Assembly: GCF_012971745.1 (NCBI RefSeq)
Contig: NZ_CP048834.1
Location: 6,209,001-6,273,000 of the forward strand
Source: Starkeya sp. ORNL1
GTDB lineage: Bacteria; Pseudomonadota; Alphaproteobacteria; Rhizobiales; Xanthobacteraceae
Direction: 5' to 3'
DNA: 64,000 nt
The position numbers were made by a program, and so were the translations under genes. Positions within the stretch are counted from its first letter, which is position 1. The number at the start of each line of letters is the position of its first letter. This document shows, one piece after another, positions 8,281 to 16,405 of this stretch. The notes under the pieces were generated by a model. That model worked only from the letters and a program-made list of their open reading frames with translations, made no database searches and was not told the DNA's origin.

Positions 8281-8483
8281 CTATTTCAGCGCGTCATCGA
8301 TGAGGTTCGCGTGCCGAGCCGCAGCCAAGGCCGCCTGGCTGCGCGCGATGTTCCGAGCGTTCGTCTCGTACTCGCGCGTGAGGAGCGTCGTGTTCGAGCC
8401 GGTGCTGGCCGGCGGAGCATATGCGTACTTCTTGGCGAGCCAGGCGCTGTCCGCCTGCCAAAGCTCGGGATCAGAGATTTCCG
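8281..8483 (-). pseudogene. C-terminal gene remnant (repeat copy B)
   Basis: Downstream of the MFS gene, the minus strand carries a protein-like tail that includes DPELWQADSAWLAKKYAYAP, then TLLTREYETNARNIARSQ and AALAAARHANLIDDALK before a stop at 8281. No start or 5' part is present in this frame outside the MFS gene. The last 17 residues match a degenerate copy near 4.8 kb on the other side of the efflux operon. The parent family was not recognised. Confidence 0.4.
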
Positions 8484-9959
8484 TCAGGCCGGGCGGCTCC
8501 TGGCCGGGATCAGTGAGACGATGCCGGCGGCAATCGCCATGACCGCTACCATGAGCAGGCTGCTCTCTACGGCGGCGAGTAGGGGATGTCCCGCGAAGTA
8601 GACCCATTTGGCGTTCGCATCGCTCGCTGCCTGCAGCCGCCATGACAAGGTGGAGGACGCGGTTGCGACCCCGACGCTGGTGCCCAGAACCCGCATCAGA
8701 TTGAGCAGCGAGCCCGCCTCGCCAGATAACGCACCCGGTGCGGCCTTGAGTGTCGCGTGGTTGTTGGGCGCGATGAACACGCCGAGCCCGGTGCCAAACA
8801 TCGCGAGGGCCAGCGTGCCGATCAGACGGTCAGCGGTCGCATGGGCCTCGGCGACCCCCAGTATCAGCACGGCGGCAACGCATATGGTCATGCCGGCGAC
8901 GCTGAGTGCCCGGGCGCCCAGGCGGTCGCTCAGGCTGCCGCTGAACGGCGCGACGAGTCCGAGAGCGACCGGCACGACGGCGAGCCGCAGGCCCGCCGCC
9001 TGAGGGCTGTCGCCGTGGCCATGCTCCAGTGCAAACGACATCAGGAGGAACATGCCATAAAGCATCGCGTAGCCGAGCGCGACAGCGAGGGCGCCGCAGG
9101 TGAAGGCCTTGCTGTCGAACAGCCGCAGATTGATGAGCGGCGAAGCCGAACTATCCTCCTGCCGCACAAGGAGCCAGACCAACAGTGCCGAGGCCACGAC
9201 GAAGCTCAGCGTGATCGGCGAGGTCACGCCCCACGTCGAGGCCTGGTTGAGTGCGACAACCAGCAAGATGAGCGCCGGGCCGATGAGCAGCGCGCCGTTC
9301 CAGTCGAACGTCTTGCCTCGGTTGATACTCTCGGTCTGAGGGAGCACCAGCCAGCCGACAAGGAAGGCGACGAAGCCGAATGGCACCGTCACCCAGAACA
9401 GCCATTGCCAGCCCAGCGCACCGAGGAGGAGGCCGCCGACCACGGGTCCTGCGCTCATGCCCACAGCTTGCGCTGCCGAGAAAAAACCAAGTGCCCGGCC
9501 GCGCCGGTCGGCGTCGACCGCCGACACCAGGATCGAGATGCTGTTGGCGCCGAGCAGCGCCCCGCCAACGCCCTGAAGCACCCGGAACACGATGAGCCAG
9601 CCCAGGTCGGAAGCTAGGCCGCATAGTGCGCTGGCGAAGATAAACAGGGCATAGCCGGCGAGGTAGAGCGACTTCCGGCCGAACATTTCGCATAGCCGCC
9701 CGAAGATCGGCAGGAACGAGGCGAACGCGACGAGATAGGCGAGCGAGACCCAGCTGACGGCTTCGAGTGAGACCGAGAACGTTTTGCCGAGGGTCGGCAA
9801 GGCGAGTTGAACGATCGTCGCATCAAGTTGGCCTATGAACGCGCCGATGCAAACGAGGGCGACGATGAACCACGGGTACCAGGCCTGCCGCGTGAGGACA
9901 GCGAGCGGCGCCGGCTCCGTCCTCAAGAGACCAAGCAGGTTCGGCAAGAGACTATCCAT
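8484..9959 (-). CDS. MFS multidrug transporter, DHA2 (EmrB/QacA) type
   Basis: This 491-residue protein with 14 predicted helices is a drug:proton antiporter of the DHA2 family. Motif evidence: FIGQLDATIVQLALPTLGKTF in helix 1 (motif D1), GRLCEMFGRKSLYLAGYALF (motif A), VFRVLQGVGGALLGAN (motif B), and AAQAVGMSAGPVVGGLLLGAL (motif C, antiporter-specific). The start at 9959 gives a normal N-terminus (MDSLLPNLLG); a GTG at 10037 is possible, but that extension is not family-like. It lies convergent with the efflux operon. The substrate is unknown. Confidence 0.87.
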   Translation of the reverse strand: MDSLLPNLLGLLRTEPAPLAVLTRQAWYPWFIVALVCIGAFIGQLDATIVQLALPTLGKTFSVSLEAVSWVSLAYLVAFASFLPIFGRLCEMFGRKSLYLAGYALFIFASALCGLASDLGWLIVFRVLQGVGGALLGANSISILVSAVDADRRGRALGFFSAAQAVGMSAGPVVGGLLLGALGWQWLFWVTVPFGFVAFLVGWLVLPQTESINRGKTFDWNGALLIGPALILLVVALNQASTWGVTSPITLSFVVASALLVWLLVRQEDSSASPLINLRLFDSKAFTCGALAVALGYAMLYGMFLLMSFALEHGHGDSPQAAGLRLAVVPVALGLVAPFSGSLSDRLGARALSVAGMTICVAAVLILGVAEAHATADRLIGTLALAMFGTGLGVFIAPNNHATLKAAPGALSGEAGSLLNLMRVLGTSVGVATASSTLSWRLQAASDANAKWVYFAGHPLLAAVESSLLMVAVMAIAAGIVSLIPARSRPA

Positions 9960-10259
9960 CGGCAGGGGGAATGTCGGGCGGTGAGGTGGGGCAGCCGGAG
10001 CGCGATACCATTCTACTCCATGGACCTGGCTGACCACAAGCGGGGCCGGCGCAGGCGCGCGTCATGGTGACTGCCAACCGGTGACGTAAAGCGGCGCAGG
10101 CTCGGCGATGGGAAGGCGTGACACAGGCGTGACGCGCATTCCCCAAATGCAAAACGGAAAGGGCGACTGATGCCGCCTCTTTTGTTTACGTTCGAGCCTC
10201 GAACGATATTCACCTATCGGTCGTATCGCTTGCCGGCGACCACATACAGCGAGCACGCC
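9960..10259. other. Intergenic stretch with short palindrome
   Basis: No gene seen. CGTTCGAG-C-CTCGAACG (10189-10205) is a perfect 8-bp palindrome that may be an operator for the following broken gene. The 20-mer CAGGCGTGACNNGCATTCCC at about 10124 also occurs near 2506. Confidence 0.35.
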
Positions 10260-10700
10260 ATGTCTCCAGATTATGCCAAGCGCGTAAGGGTGGTCCTCGC
10301 ATTTGTCGTCTCGCCGCTGGTGCCCGCGCTTCTCGGTGTGGCACTGGCGGCCTTCGCCAGAGGAGATCCTGGAATTATTTTCAGCACTGCCACCCTTTGG
10401 GCGGCGAAAATCACTATAACTTTCGGATACCAAGTTGTGCTTGCGATTGGTGTGCCGCTATATCTTGTGTTAAGGAAATATAGACTAACGGGAATCTGAA
10501 ATTTTATTTTGGCAGGGGCGGGTTGCGGAATTGCAATGTATTTATTCTTCATTGTTTTGCCGCACGTCAGCGACGGCGCTATCGCAATGGTGAGGCGAAC
10601 GGCCGAGACAATCTCTCTGGCAGGATTGGCATTTTGCATTGGCGCGTTATCGGGCTCGTCTTTTTGGCTCGTGGCTCGACCTGACCGAATGGGGGCCTAA
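10260..10700 (+). pseudogene. Small four-helix membrane protein split by an in-frame TGA
   Basis: From ATG 10260 the frame codes about 79 residues with two membrane helices (VVLAFVVSPLVPALLGVALA and VVLAIGVPLYLVL), then a TGA at 10497-10499. The same frame continues without another stop to 10700, with two more helices (AGCGIAMYLFFIVLPH and ISLAGLAFCIGALSG). The combined product of about 146 residues looks like one ordinary four-helix membrane protein whose Trp (TGG) codon became TGA. No selenocysteine features were seen, so a pseudogene or a sequencing error is likelier than recoding. Confidence 0.55.
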
Positions 10701-10769
10701 GGCTCGCTAAGCTCAGTGACCTGCTGCCTTTAGTTGGCGTCGTCAGGATATTCAGAAGGCTGCTGCCGC

Positions 10770-11057
10770 ATGAACGAAGAGCGCGTCAGGAAGCTGCGGA
10801 TCTACGCCGACTTCAACTCTTGCATGGAGGACGATCGAGGCATGTGGTGCTGGCTCTTGCGGCATGACGGCAAGCTGCTCGACGAGGTGGCAACCACCCT
10901 CGATCTCCGGGACGGATTGTTCGTGACGCTCTATTACGAGGACCCTGGAGAGGAGTTCGAGGTCGACGCGGTCCTGGGGCATATTGCAGAGCCAGGCTGG
11001 GACACAATGTGGATGGCGCTGCCGAACTGGGACTCATATCGTCGCCTGAGAGGCTAA
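10770..11057 (+). CDS. Small acidic hypothetical protein
   Basis: A 95-residue soluble acidic protein, MNEERVRKLRIYADFNSCME..., with many Trp and Asp/Glu residues and a short WCWLLRHDGKLLDEV strand. No signal peptide or membrane helix. The pattern of alternating strands and codon use fits a real gene, similar to short hypothetical proteins seen in rhizobia, but I do not recognise a family. The ATG at 10770 was chosen; an upstream in-frame start at 10734 has no better ribosome site. Confidence 0.55.
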   Translation: MNEERVRKLRIYADFNSCMEDDRGMWCWLLRHDGKLLDEVATTLDLRDGLFVTLYYEDPGEEFEVDAVLGHIAEPGWDTMWMALPNWDSYRRLRG

Positions 11058-11127
11058 GAAAGCGCGCTCCCACTCGACCGCGGCTCTCAGGGGATGCTTA
11101 CGTTGATGCCGCCCCTCCTCAACTATT

Positions 11128-11150
11128 CAAGTCGCCAAATTGGCGACTTG
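11128..11150. repeat. Perfect palindrome with CGCCAAATTGGCG core
   Basis: CAAGTCGCCAA-A-TTGGCGACTTG has perfect 11-bp arms. The core CGCCAAATTGGCG recurs in the island at 35995-36013 and 38529-38543. It also lies inside the copy-2 gene-end remnant, covering its stop. Confidence 0.4.
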
Positions 11151-11290
11151 ATCCTGTCGATATTGCCTGCCCGCGATGTGCACCGTCGGATGGGCCGGCC
11201 GCATGATGGCGAGCGCCAAGCGGACTAGCTGCAGCGACAGCCAGTACAGCCCGCGCGAGACACGAAAGCCCCAGCCATTGTAGGTTCAGC
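11134..11290 (-). pseudogene. C-terminal gene remnant (copy 2)
   Basis: In one minus-strand frame, WGFRVSRGLYWLSLQLVRLA is followed by LAIMRPAHPTVHIAGRQ and a short tail. It is homologous to the short ORF at 3559-3702 (LYWLSLHLVRLALAITRPAC). No start codon belongs to it. The 'NGWGFRVSR' part resembles the end of formylglycine-generating-enzyme-like proteins, but that is weak. Two copies of one gene end lie about 7.5 kb apart. Confidence 0.35.
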
Positions 11291-11313
11291 CAGGTTCGGG
11301 TGATCTGCCTCAA

Positions 11314-11544
11314 TCAGGGCTTTGCCCGGCTGCGGCGCTTATCCCGGGCAGCTTCGCTACGGTCGGCTACGGCTTTATCACGAGCTTCGCGCAGTGCTTT
11401 CAGCTTGGCGATCTTGGCGTGCGTTGCTTCGCCGGGGTCAGTGGCGTCCTTCCCCTGAAGATCGGATGGCGCCGACAATTTGCCAAACGCCACCTCTGCC
11501 GCGGCGCGAGCGGGAGATACCGGCTTATCATTCCGCTCGGTCAT
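11314..11544 (-). CDS. Small charged hypothetical protein
   Basis: A 76-residue product, MTERNDKPVSPARAAAEVAF..., very rich in Lys, Arg and Ala, ending in AARDKRRSRAKP. The middle (ATHAKIAKLKALREARDKAV) should form a long charged helix. No domain recognised. The frame is open further upstream to a start at 11661 (extra residues include CSRCG), so the start is uncertain. No partner genes. Confidence 0.4.
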   Translation of the reverse strand: MTERNDKPVSPARAAAEVAFGKLSAPSDLQGKDATDPGEATHAKIAKLKALREARDKAVADRSEAARDKRRSRAKP

Positions 11545-11844
11545 ATTCTGATCGCCACCTGGATTCGATGCCTCGAATATAGTGCCGACGTCGCGAGCCG
11601 TCGCCTGTCTATGCGCTTCCGGCCAATCCTGAAGTCCGCAACGTGAACATGCATCATTCATTGACTGTCCGCGCTATGAGCGGGCGCGCGCGGCAGCCAT
11701 GGCCTCGTAGAGCTCGAAGATGCCATCGACGAGTGCTCGGCGCCGGCGCGGCCCGAGCATGCCGGTGCGGAGCAGGCGTCCCCGGAACGAACTTCACATC
11801 CGTATAGCCGAGCTGAGCGACGAAACATCAAGAGTCAGGCGGAT
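11545..11844. other. Gap with a possible gene-end remnant
   Basis: At 11674-11790 on the minus strand there is a protein-like tail, GRLLRTGMLGPRRRRALVDG then IFELYEAMAAARARS and a stop; an upstream in-frame stop prevents a full gene. Nothing else was seen before the chromate transporter gene end at 11845. Confidence 0.3.
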
Positions 11845-12381
11845 TCAGGTGATCTGATTGCCGTGAACCATCACGACTATCGCCGCTCCGCAGGCCAGCA
11901 AAAGCAAAGGATGTACACGCGTCTTCAGCAAAAGGGCTCCGGAGGCCAGCGCGACAACACGCGGGGCCCAGCCGCCCTCGAGCGCCCGGAACAGGACGTA
12001 TGTTGCCGCTAGTATCATGCCGGTTGCGACCGGTCTGAGCCCGGACTCGATCGCGCGTTGCCAACGCGCTCCACCGAAGCGGGCCCATACATGCGCCACG
12101 CCGTAGGCAAGGAGTGCCGTGGGGCCGATAATTGACAGCGTTGCGACCAACGCTCCCCAAAAGCCGGCCACATGCCAGCCGATCAGGGTGCACAGCACCG
12201 AACCGGGCCCAGGGGCCATCCGAGCGATGGCAAAGATGTCGAGAAATTGGGCCGGCGTCATCCAATGGTGAACCTCGACGACTTGCCGATGGATGTCGGC
12301 GAGGGCTGACTGGCCACCGCCCACCGTCGCGAAGGACAGCGGCAGAAACACAAGCATCAGGCTGAGCAGAAGATTCGCCAT
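11845..12381 (-). CDS. Chromate transporter, second half-size subunit
   Basis: A 178-residue membrane protein of the short-chain CHR family. It starts ANLLLSLMLVFLPLSFATVG-GGQSALADIHRQVV, where the FxxxGGGxSAL-like motif marks the start of a CHR domain; MAPGPGSVLCTLIGWHVAGF follows (the PGP motif). Short CHR proteins come as pairs with opposite topology that together replace the 400-residue ChrA, exporting chromate. It begins 11 bases after the stop of the first half gene, so the two form an operon. Confidence 0.85.
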   Translation of the reverse strand: MANLLLSLMLVFLPLSFATVGGGQSALADIHRQVVEVHHWMTPAQFLDIFAIARMAPGPGSVLCTLIGWHVAGFWGALVATLSIIGPTALLAYGVAHVWARFGGARWQRAIESGLRPVATGMILAATYVLFRALEGGWAPRVVALASGALLLKTRVHPLLLLACGAAIVVMVHGNQIT

Positions 12382-12392
12382 GGCGGAAGCCG

Positions 12393-13001
12393 CTAAACCC
12401 CTCTTGCATAGGACAACGCAACGCTGACGGCGCCGGCGCCGAGCAGGACCCATATCAACGGCCATTGCAGAATACCGACGGCGACGAATGTCGCCGCCAT
12501 GATCGCGAGGGGGGCGGCGCGCCGGTCGACACGCTCGGCCGCCGTTACGCCCATTGCAAGCGACAGGCCGATCGCCGCGGCCCCCGCTCCTTCGAGAGCA
12601 GAGTGCGTGACCGGCATGTCCGCAAGCGATGCGAAGCCAACGGCAATGACGAGAACCAGCATGCTCGCGGGAACGACCATGCCGGCCACCGCGGCCACGG
12701 CGCCCCATACTCCCCGCAGACGGTAGCCGAGAAAAATCGCGAGATTGGTCACGTTGAAGCCGGGGAGCGCCTGCGAAAGCGAGAGCCCGTTCAGGAACTC
12801 CTCTTCGGTGACCCATTTCCGATTCTGGACGATTTCGCGGAGAAGCCAGCCGCTCAGGCCCCCGCCGAAGCTCGTCAAGGTAATGCGAGTGAAAGCGAGA
12901 AACAGCTGCAGGGCACTTGGACGATTCAATGGGCCAGGCAACAGACACCCCCGCGGTTCGATCCGTGAGGCCAGATACCGCGATGCGAGTGCATTAGCCA
13001 A
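12393..13001 (-). CDS. Chromate transporter, first half-size subunit
   Basis: A 202-residue CHR-domain membrane protein, with TRITLTSFGGGLSGWLLREI (GGG motif, residues about 38-57) and LSLSQALPGFNVTNLAIFLG (PG motif; PGP in most homologues, here PGF). It pairs with the next gene to make a two-subunit transporter. The frame starts at a TTG (13001) without a clear ribosome site; about 25 N-terminal residues before the first helix are unusual, and the true start may be nearer 12950. The change of PGP to PGF leaves chromate specificity open. Confidence 0.82.
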   Translation of the reverse strand: MANALASRYLASRIEPRGCLLPGPLNRPSALQLFLAFTRITLTSFGGGLSGWLLREIVQNRKWVTEEEFLNGLSLSQALPGFNVTNLAIFLGYRLRGVWGAVAAVAGMVVPASMLVLVIAVGFASLADMPVTHSALEGAGAAAIGLSLAMGVTAAERVDRRAAPLAIMAATFVAVGILQWPLIWVLLGAGAVSVALSYARGV

Positions 13002-13064
13002 GGCGGCCGCAATTGATCGCCCCCTAAAATAATCGGGGGTGGTGCCAGATGATCGCTGACCGAC

Positions 13065-13166
13065 TTAAGGCCGCTTCGTCAGCCGCATACCGAGCCCACC
13101 GCCGTTCTCCGAGATGAACTCGATGCCGGCGACCTCCAGTGCTGACTTGATGGCGGCGCAAAACGG
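13065..13166 (-). pseudogene. C-terminal remnant of an XRE-type regulator
   Basis: Reading the minus strand to a stop at 13065 gives AAIKSALEVAGIEFISENG followed by GGLGMRLTKRP. This is the standard end of short rhizobial XRE-family regulators (IRxALExAGVEFIxENGGGxGVRL). The helix-turn-helix part is absent upstream, so only the last 30 or so residues survive. Confidence 0.55.
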
Positions 13167-13574
13167 TACCAAGCTACCGTGGTGGGATAGGCAAACCAAC
13201 TGGACACCCACGCGAGCCGCTGCGCGCGCGAGGAGGCAGAGAAGAAGCGTTAGCTCTCCGGCGCAAAGCTCTTCGTAAACTTTCCGCCGAGTTTACTTCG
13301 GGCCGGCGAAACGCCGGCCCGAGGGGTAGTTCCAACCCGAAGCGAACCCGCCTGAATATCGCGCCACACGTCAGGAACTGGCTCCGCATCACACGACACC
13401 AGGAAACTTGACGTATCGCGCGAGGCCTGCTTCTATTTTTAGCATTATAACCAAGTGCCGATACGTAACAGTGGCGCAGAAGAAAGCTCGATATAAGCCA
13501 GGAAGCTGTCGTCTAGCCGACAATTTACGGCACGGCACAAAAGAAGTGAAACAGGTGGGATGGAGCGGACCAAG
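13167..13574. other. Leader region of the ABC/aldolase operon with hairpins
   Basis: No gene seen. Two inverted repeats lie side by side: GTAAAC-N10-GTTTAC (13275-13296) and CGGGCCGGCG-AAA-CGCCGGCCCG (13299-13321). The second is a very stable hairpin. The AT-rich stretch at about 13430-13480 is the likeliest promoter zone for the operon starting at 13575. Confidence 0.4.
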
Positions 13575-14633
13575 ATGGCTGACTGGGCGATCACTCGCCG
13601 GCAATTTGGAAAAATCGCGTCGGCGTCGACCTTCGTCCTTGGCGCGGGCCTGACATCGCCCGGCTTTGCAGCATCGCCTTCACTACTCGAGGCCGCGAAG
13701 AAGGAAGGCAAGGTCGTAGTCTATGGCGATTCGATCATGGTTCCGACACTGGTCGCAGCCTTCGGCAAGCTATACCCGGACATACAGGTCACGTCGGTAC
13801 CAGGCGCCGGCTGGCCAGTCTATAATCGCTTCGCCAGTGAAAAAGCCTCCGGCCGCACAATAGCCGACGTCGTCATCTTTGGCGACGATGTGATGATCAC
13901 CGCCGAACGGGCTGGCTACATCGCGCCCACGCCGTTGGACGATCCCGGTGCGTTTACTTCGGTAGCACAGCCGAAAGAGGGGAAATACGTCACGCCGCAG
14001 GTCATGATCAACACCATGATCTATAATGAATCGGCGCTCGACGGCCGCAAAACCCCGAAAGACTGGAGTGATCTAGCCAATCTTGGGCCAGAATGGAGTG
14101 ACCAGATCATCCTCGCCGATATTCGCAATTCGACGTCGACCCTAGTGGTCTTCGGTGCGCTCTATATGAATCTGGGGGCCGAGAAGGCGGGACAGATCCT
14201 CGCCGGGCTGAAGAAGCTGAGGGTCGAAAACGCTCCCGCCACCGGTGTTCAGGTCGCCAAGCTGTTGTCGGGCGAGAGGTCGCTCTGTCTTTCGCTCCAC
14301 CTGGGTTTCTACCAGCAGATGCGCGACAAGGGGGCGCCGGTTGTCTTCATCCTGCCGCCGAGTGGGGTCATGACGCAGAAGGGCGCGATAGCCCTTTCCA
14401 ACGGGTCCGAGCACCCGAATGCGGCGCAGCTCTTCGTCAATTTCGCGATGGGGCCGCAGGGCGCCGCTTTGTATTCCGCGCAGGGTACCTATCACACTCT
14501 CAAGGCCGCGCCGCCGCCAGGCAGCTTCCCCCCCTTTGCCGAGCTGAACATCCAATCGCCAGATGTCTCCAAGCTGCTCGAGAAGCGAGACGAGATCATC
14601 AAATGGTGGCTGGCCGGCCTGGACATATCTTGA
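13575..14633 (+). CDS. ABC transporter substrate-binding protein (Fe3+/AEPn-type, Tat signal)
   Basis: A 352-residue periplasmic binding protein. ITRRQFGKIAS near the N-terminus is a twin-arginine (RRxFxK) signal, followed by a hydrophobic stretch and cleavage near FAA-SP. The mature start LLEAAKKEGKVVVYGDSIM is typical of family-1/8 proteins related to Fe3+ and 2-aminoethylphosphonate binding proteins; YPDIQVTSVPG and ADVVIFGD also fit. The conserved C-terminal part NAAQLFVNFAMGPQGAALYS is the usual end of the second lobe. GGAG lies 9 bases before the ATG at 13575; the ATG at 13560 is less likely. It is the first gene of a five-gene operon that ends with an aldolase, so the ligand is probably an organic acid rather than iron. 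Confidence 0.85.
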   Translation: MADWAITRRQFGKIASASTFVLGAGLTSPGFAASPSLLEAAKKEGKVVVYGDSIMVPTLVAAFGKLYPDIQVTSVPGAGWPVYNRFASEKASGRTIADVVIFGDDVMITAERAGYIAPTPLDDPGAFTSVAQPKEGKYVTPQVMINTMIYNESALDGRKTPKDWSDLANLGPEWSDQIILADIRNSTSTLVVFGALYMNLGAEKAGQILAGLKKLRVENAPATGVQVAKLLSGERSLCLSLHLGFYQQMRDKGAPVVFILPPSGVMTQKGAIALSNGSEHPNAAQLFVNFAMGPQGAALYSAQGTYHTLKAAPPPGSFPPFAELNIQSPDVSKLLEKRDEIIKWWLAGLDIS

Positions 14634-14685
14634 CGACTTCGGAAAAGAAGCGGTCGAAATCCATTCCGCGGTCACGGTATCTTGG

Positions 14686-16368
14686 ATGAAGAAGTCAGGA
14701 AACCGCGGATTCTATACGCTGCTGGCCTTGATCCTGGCGGTATTGACGGTGCTGATCGTCCTACCACTGGGATCGATCGCGCTGGACAGCGTGCTGGTCG
14801 TCGACGCGGCAGGCCGCCATGCCGGTTGGCAGAACTTCGTCGTTGTGGCCTCCCAGTTCAAATACTGGGCATCGTTCGGCAATACTCTGGTACTCGCCGT
14901 GGGCGCGGCGACCCTCGCCGTCGCCATCGGCGTCGCGCTGGCCTGGGTTCTGGTGCGTACCAATACGCCTCTGGCCGCCCTGCTGGAGAAGCTGGCGATC
15001 CTGCCGATCTTCATCCCGCCGTTCGTCGGTGCCTTCGCCTGGCTGCTGCTGGCCGCGCCGCGCATCGGCGTGGCCAATTTCATCGTGCGCTACATCGGCC
15101 TCCCGGAACCGTTCGACATCTATACGCGGCTCGGCATTGTATGGGTGATGGGCATCTATATGGCGCCCTACGTGCTGATGATTGTGGCGAGCGCTCTGCG
15201 CAGCATGGACCCCAGCCTGGAAGAGGTCGGCCAGGTCGCGGGACTCAGCCGATGGAAAGTGGCGACCACCATCACCTTGCCGGTCGTGGCGCCCGCGATG
15301 CTGTCCGGCGCCGTCCTCGTCTTCGTCATCGCCATCGGCCTGTTCGGCACGCCGGTGCTGCTCGGCTGGCCGAAGCAGATCGTCCCGTTGACCGCCAGGA
15401 TCTACGTGGAATCGCAGACCGTTCCACCGGCGTACGGGGTAATGGCCGTACTGGCGTTGTGGCTCATGGCGCTGTCCGTGGCGGTCGTATTCCTGCAGCA
15501 GTTCCTGCTCAAGGGCCGCCATTTCATCACGGTAACGGGCAAGGGGTTTCGGCCGCGGCTGATAAGGCTTGGTCGCTCGCGCTTCGTGCTTGCGGGCAGC
15601 GTGTTCGTTTATCTCGCGCTGACCGTGCTGGTTCCGATCGTCGTCATCGTCGTGGCGGCACTTTCCACCTATTCCTGGTCCGGCCGGTACACCTCCGAGA
15701 ACTTTACCTTCCTCTGGGAGTCGATGGATGTCTGGCAGACACTGAAGAACAGCTTGGTCATCGCGATCATCGCCGCCAGTTTCGCATCGCTTCTCGGTCT
15801 CGCGATCAGCTGGATCGTGCATCGGACCAATGTGAGAGGCCGGCATCTGCTCGAATACTTGGCGCTGCTGCCGCTATCCGTTCCCAGCATCGCCTTCGGC
15901 ATCGGCGTCGCAGCATTATGGCTGCATCTTCCCTGGACGGTCTACGACACGATATGGCTGATCGTGTTCGGCTTTATCGGCCGCTTCTCGGGCTATGCGG
16001 TGCGCACCATCTCCGGCAGCCTGGTGCAGGTCCATCCCGAGCTCGAGGAGAGCGCGCGCGTCTCCGGCTATGGGCCGGTCCAGGCGCTGTGCCGCATTAC
16101 GCTGCCGCTGATCCGGCCCAGCATCGTTTCGGGCTGGGTGCTGCTGTACAGCATCTTCATGACCGAGCTCTCCATGGTGCTCATTCTGTACAGCGCCAAT
16201 ATCCGGACCTTCTCCATCCTGACGTTCGATTTCTGGTACGCGGGGCTGTTCTCCCGCGTCGCCTCGCTAGCCCTTTTGCAGCTTGCTGTCGGCATGGCGG
16301 TGATGCTGCTGGTCGGGCGTATCGGCGGTGGCAGGAAGCCGGCTTCTGACCCACAGGCGCTGGCTTGA
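14686..16368 (+). CDS. ABC transporter permease, fused two-domain (FbpB-type)
   Basis: A 560-residue inner-membrane protein with about 12 helices in two similar halves. Each half carries a coupling EAA-like loop: EEVGQVAGLSRWKVATTITL (about residues 180-199) and EESARVSGYGPVQALCRITL (about 452-471). This fused layout is typical of Fe3+-type and related importers and replaces two separate permeases. It starts about 50 bases after the binding-protein stop and is followed 37 bases later by the ATPase gene. Confidence 0.88.
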   Translation: MKKSGNRGFYTLLALILAVLTVLIVLPLGSIALDSVLVVDAAGRHAGWQNFVVVASQFKYWASFGNTLVLAVGAATLAVAIGVALAWVLVRTNTPLAALLEKLAILPIFIPPFVGAFAWLLLAAPRIGVANFIVRYIGLPEPFDIYTRLGIVWVMGIYMAPYVLMIVASALRSMDPSLEEVGQVAGLSRWKVATTITLPVVAPAMLSGAVLVFVIAIGLFGTPVLLGWPKQIVPLTARIYVESQTVPPAYGVMAVLALWLMALSVAVVFLQQFLLKGRHFITVTGKGFRPRLIRLGRSRFVLAGSVFVYLALTVLVPIVVIVVAALSTYSWSGRYTSENFTFLWESMDVWQTLKNSLVIAIIAASFASLLGLAISWIVHRTNVRGRHLLEYLALLPLSVPSIAFGIGVAALWLHLPWTVYDTIWLIVFGFIGRFSGYAVRTISGSLVQVHPELEESARVSGYGPVQALCRITLPLIRPSIVSGWVLLYSIFMTELSMVLILYSANIRTFSILTFDFWYAGLFSRVASLALLQLAVGMAVMLLVGRIGGGRKPASDPQALA

Positions 16369-16405
16369 CCCATCGGCCGTCCATCCCTCGGAGCAATCGA
16401 CTGGC

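Noticed and set aside
10497..10499. Selenocysteine TGA codon
   Set aside because: No SECIS-like hairpin right after the codon and no known selenoprotein family; a W-to-stop change is simpler.
14761..15846. 361-residue minus-strand ORF inside the permease gene
   Set aside because: Arg/His/Gln-rich shadow; the plus frame has twelve clear membrane helices.
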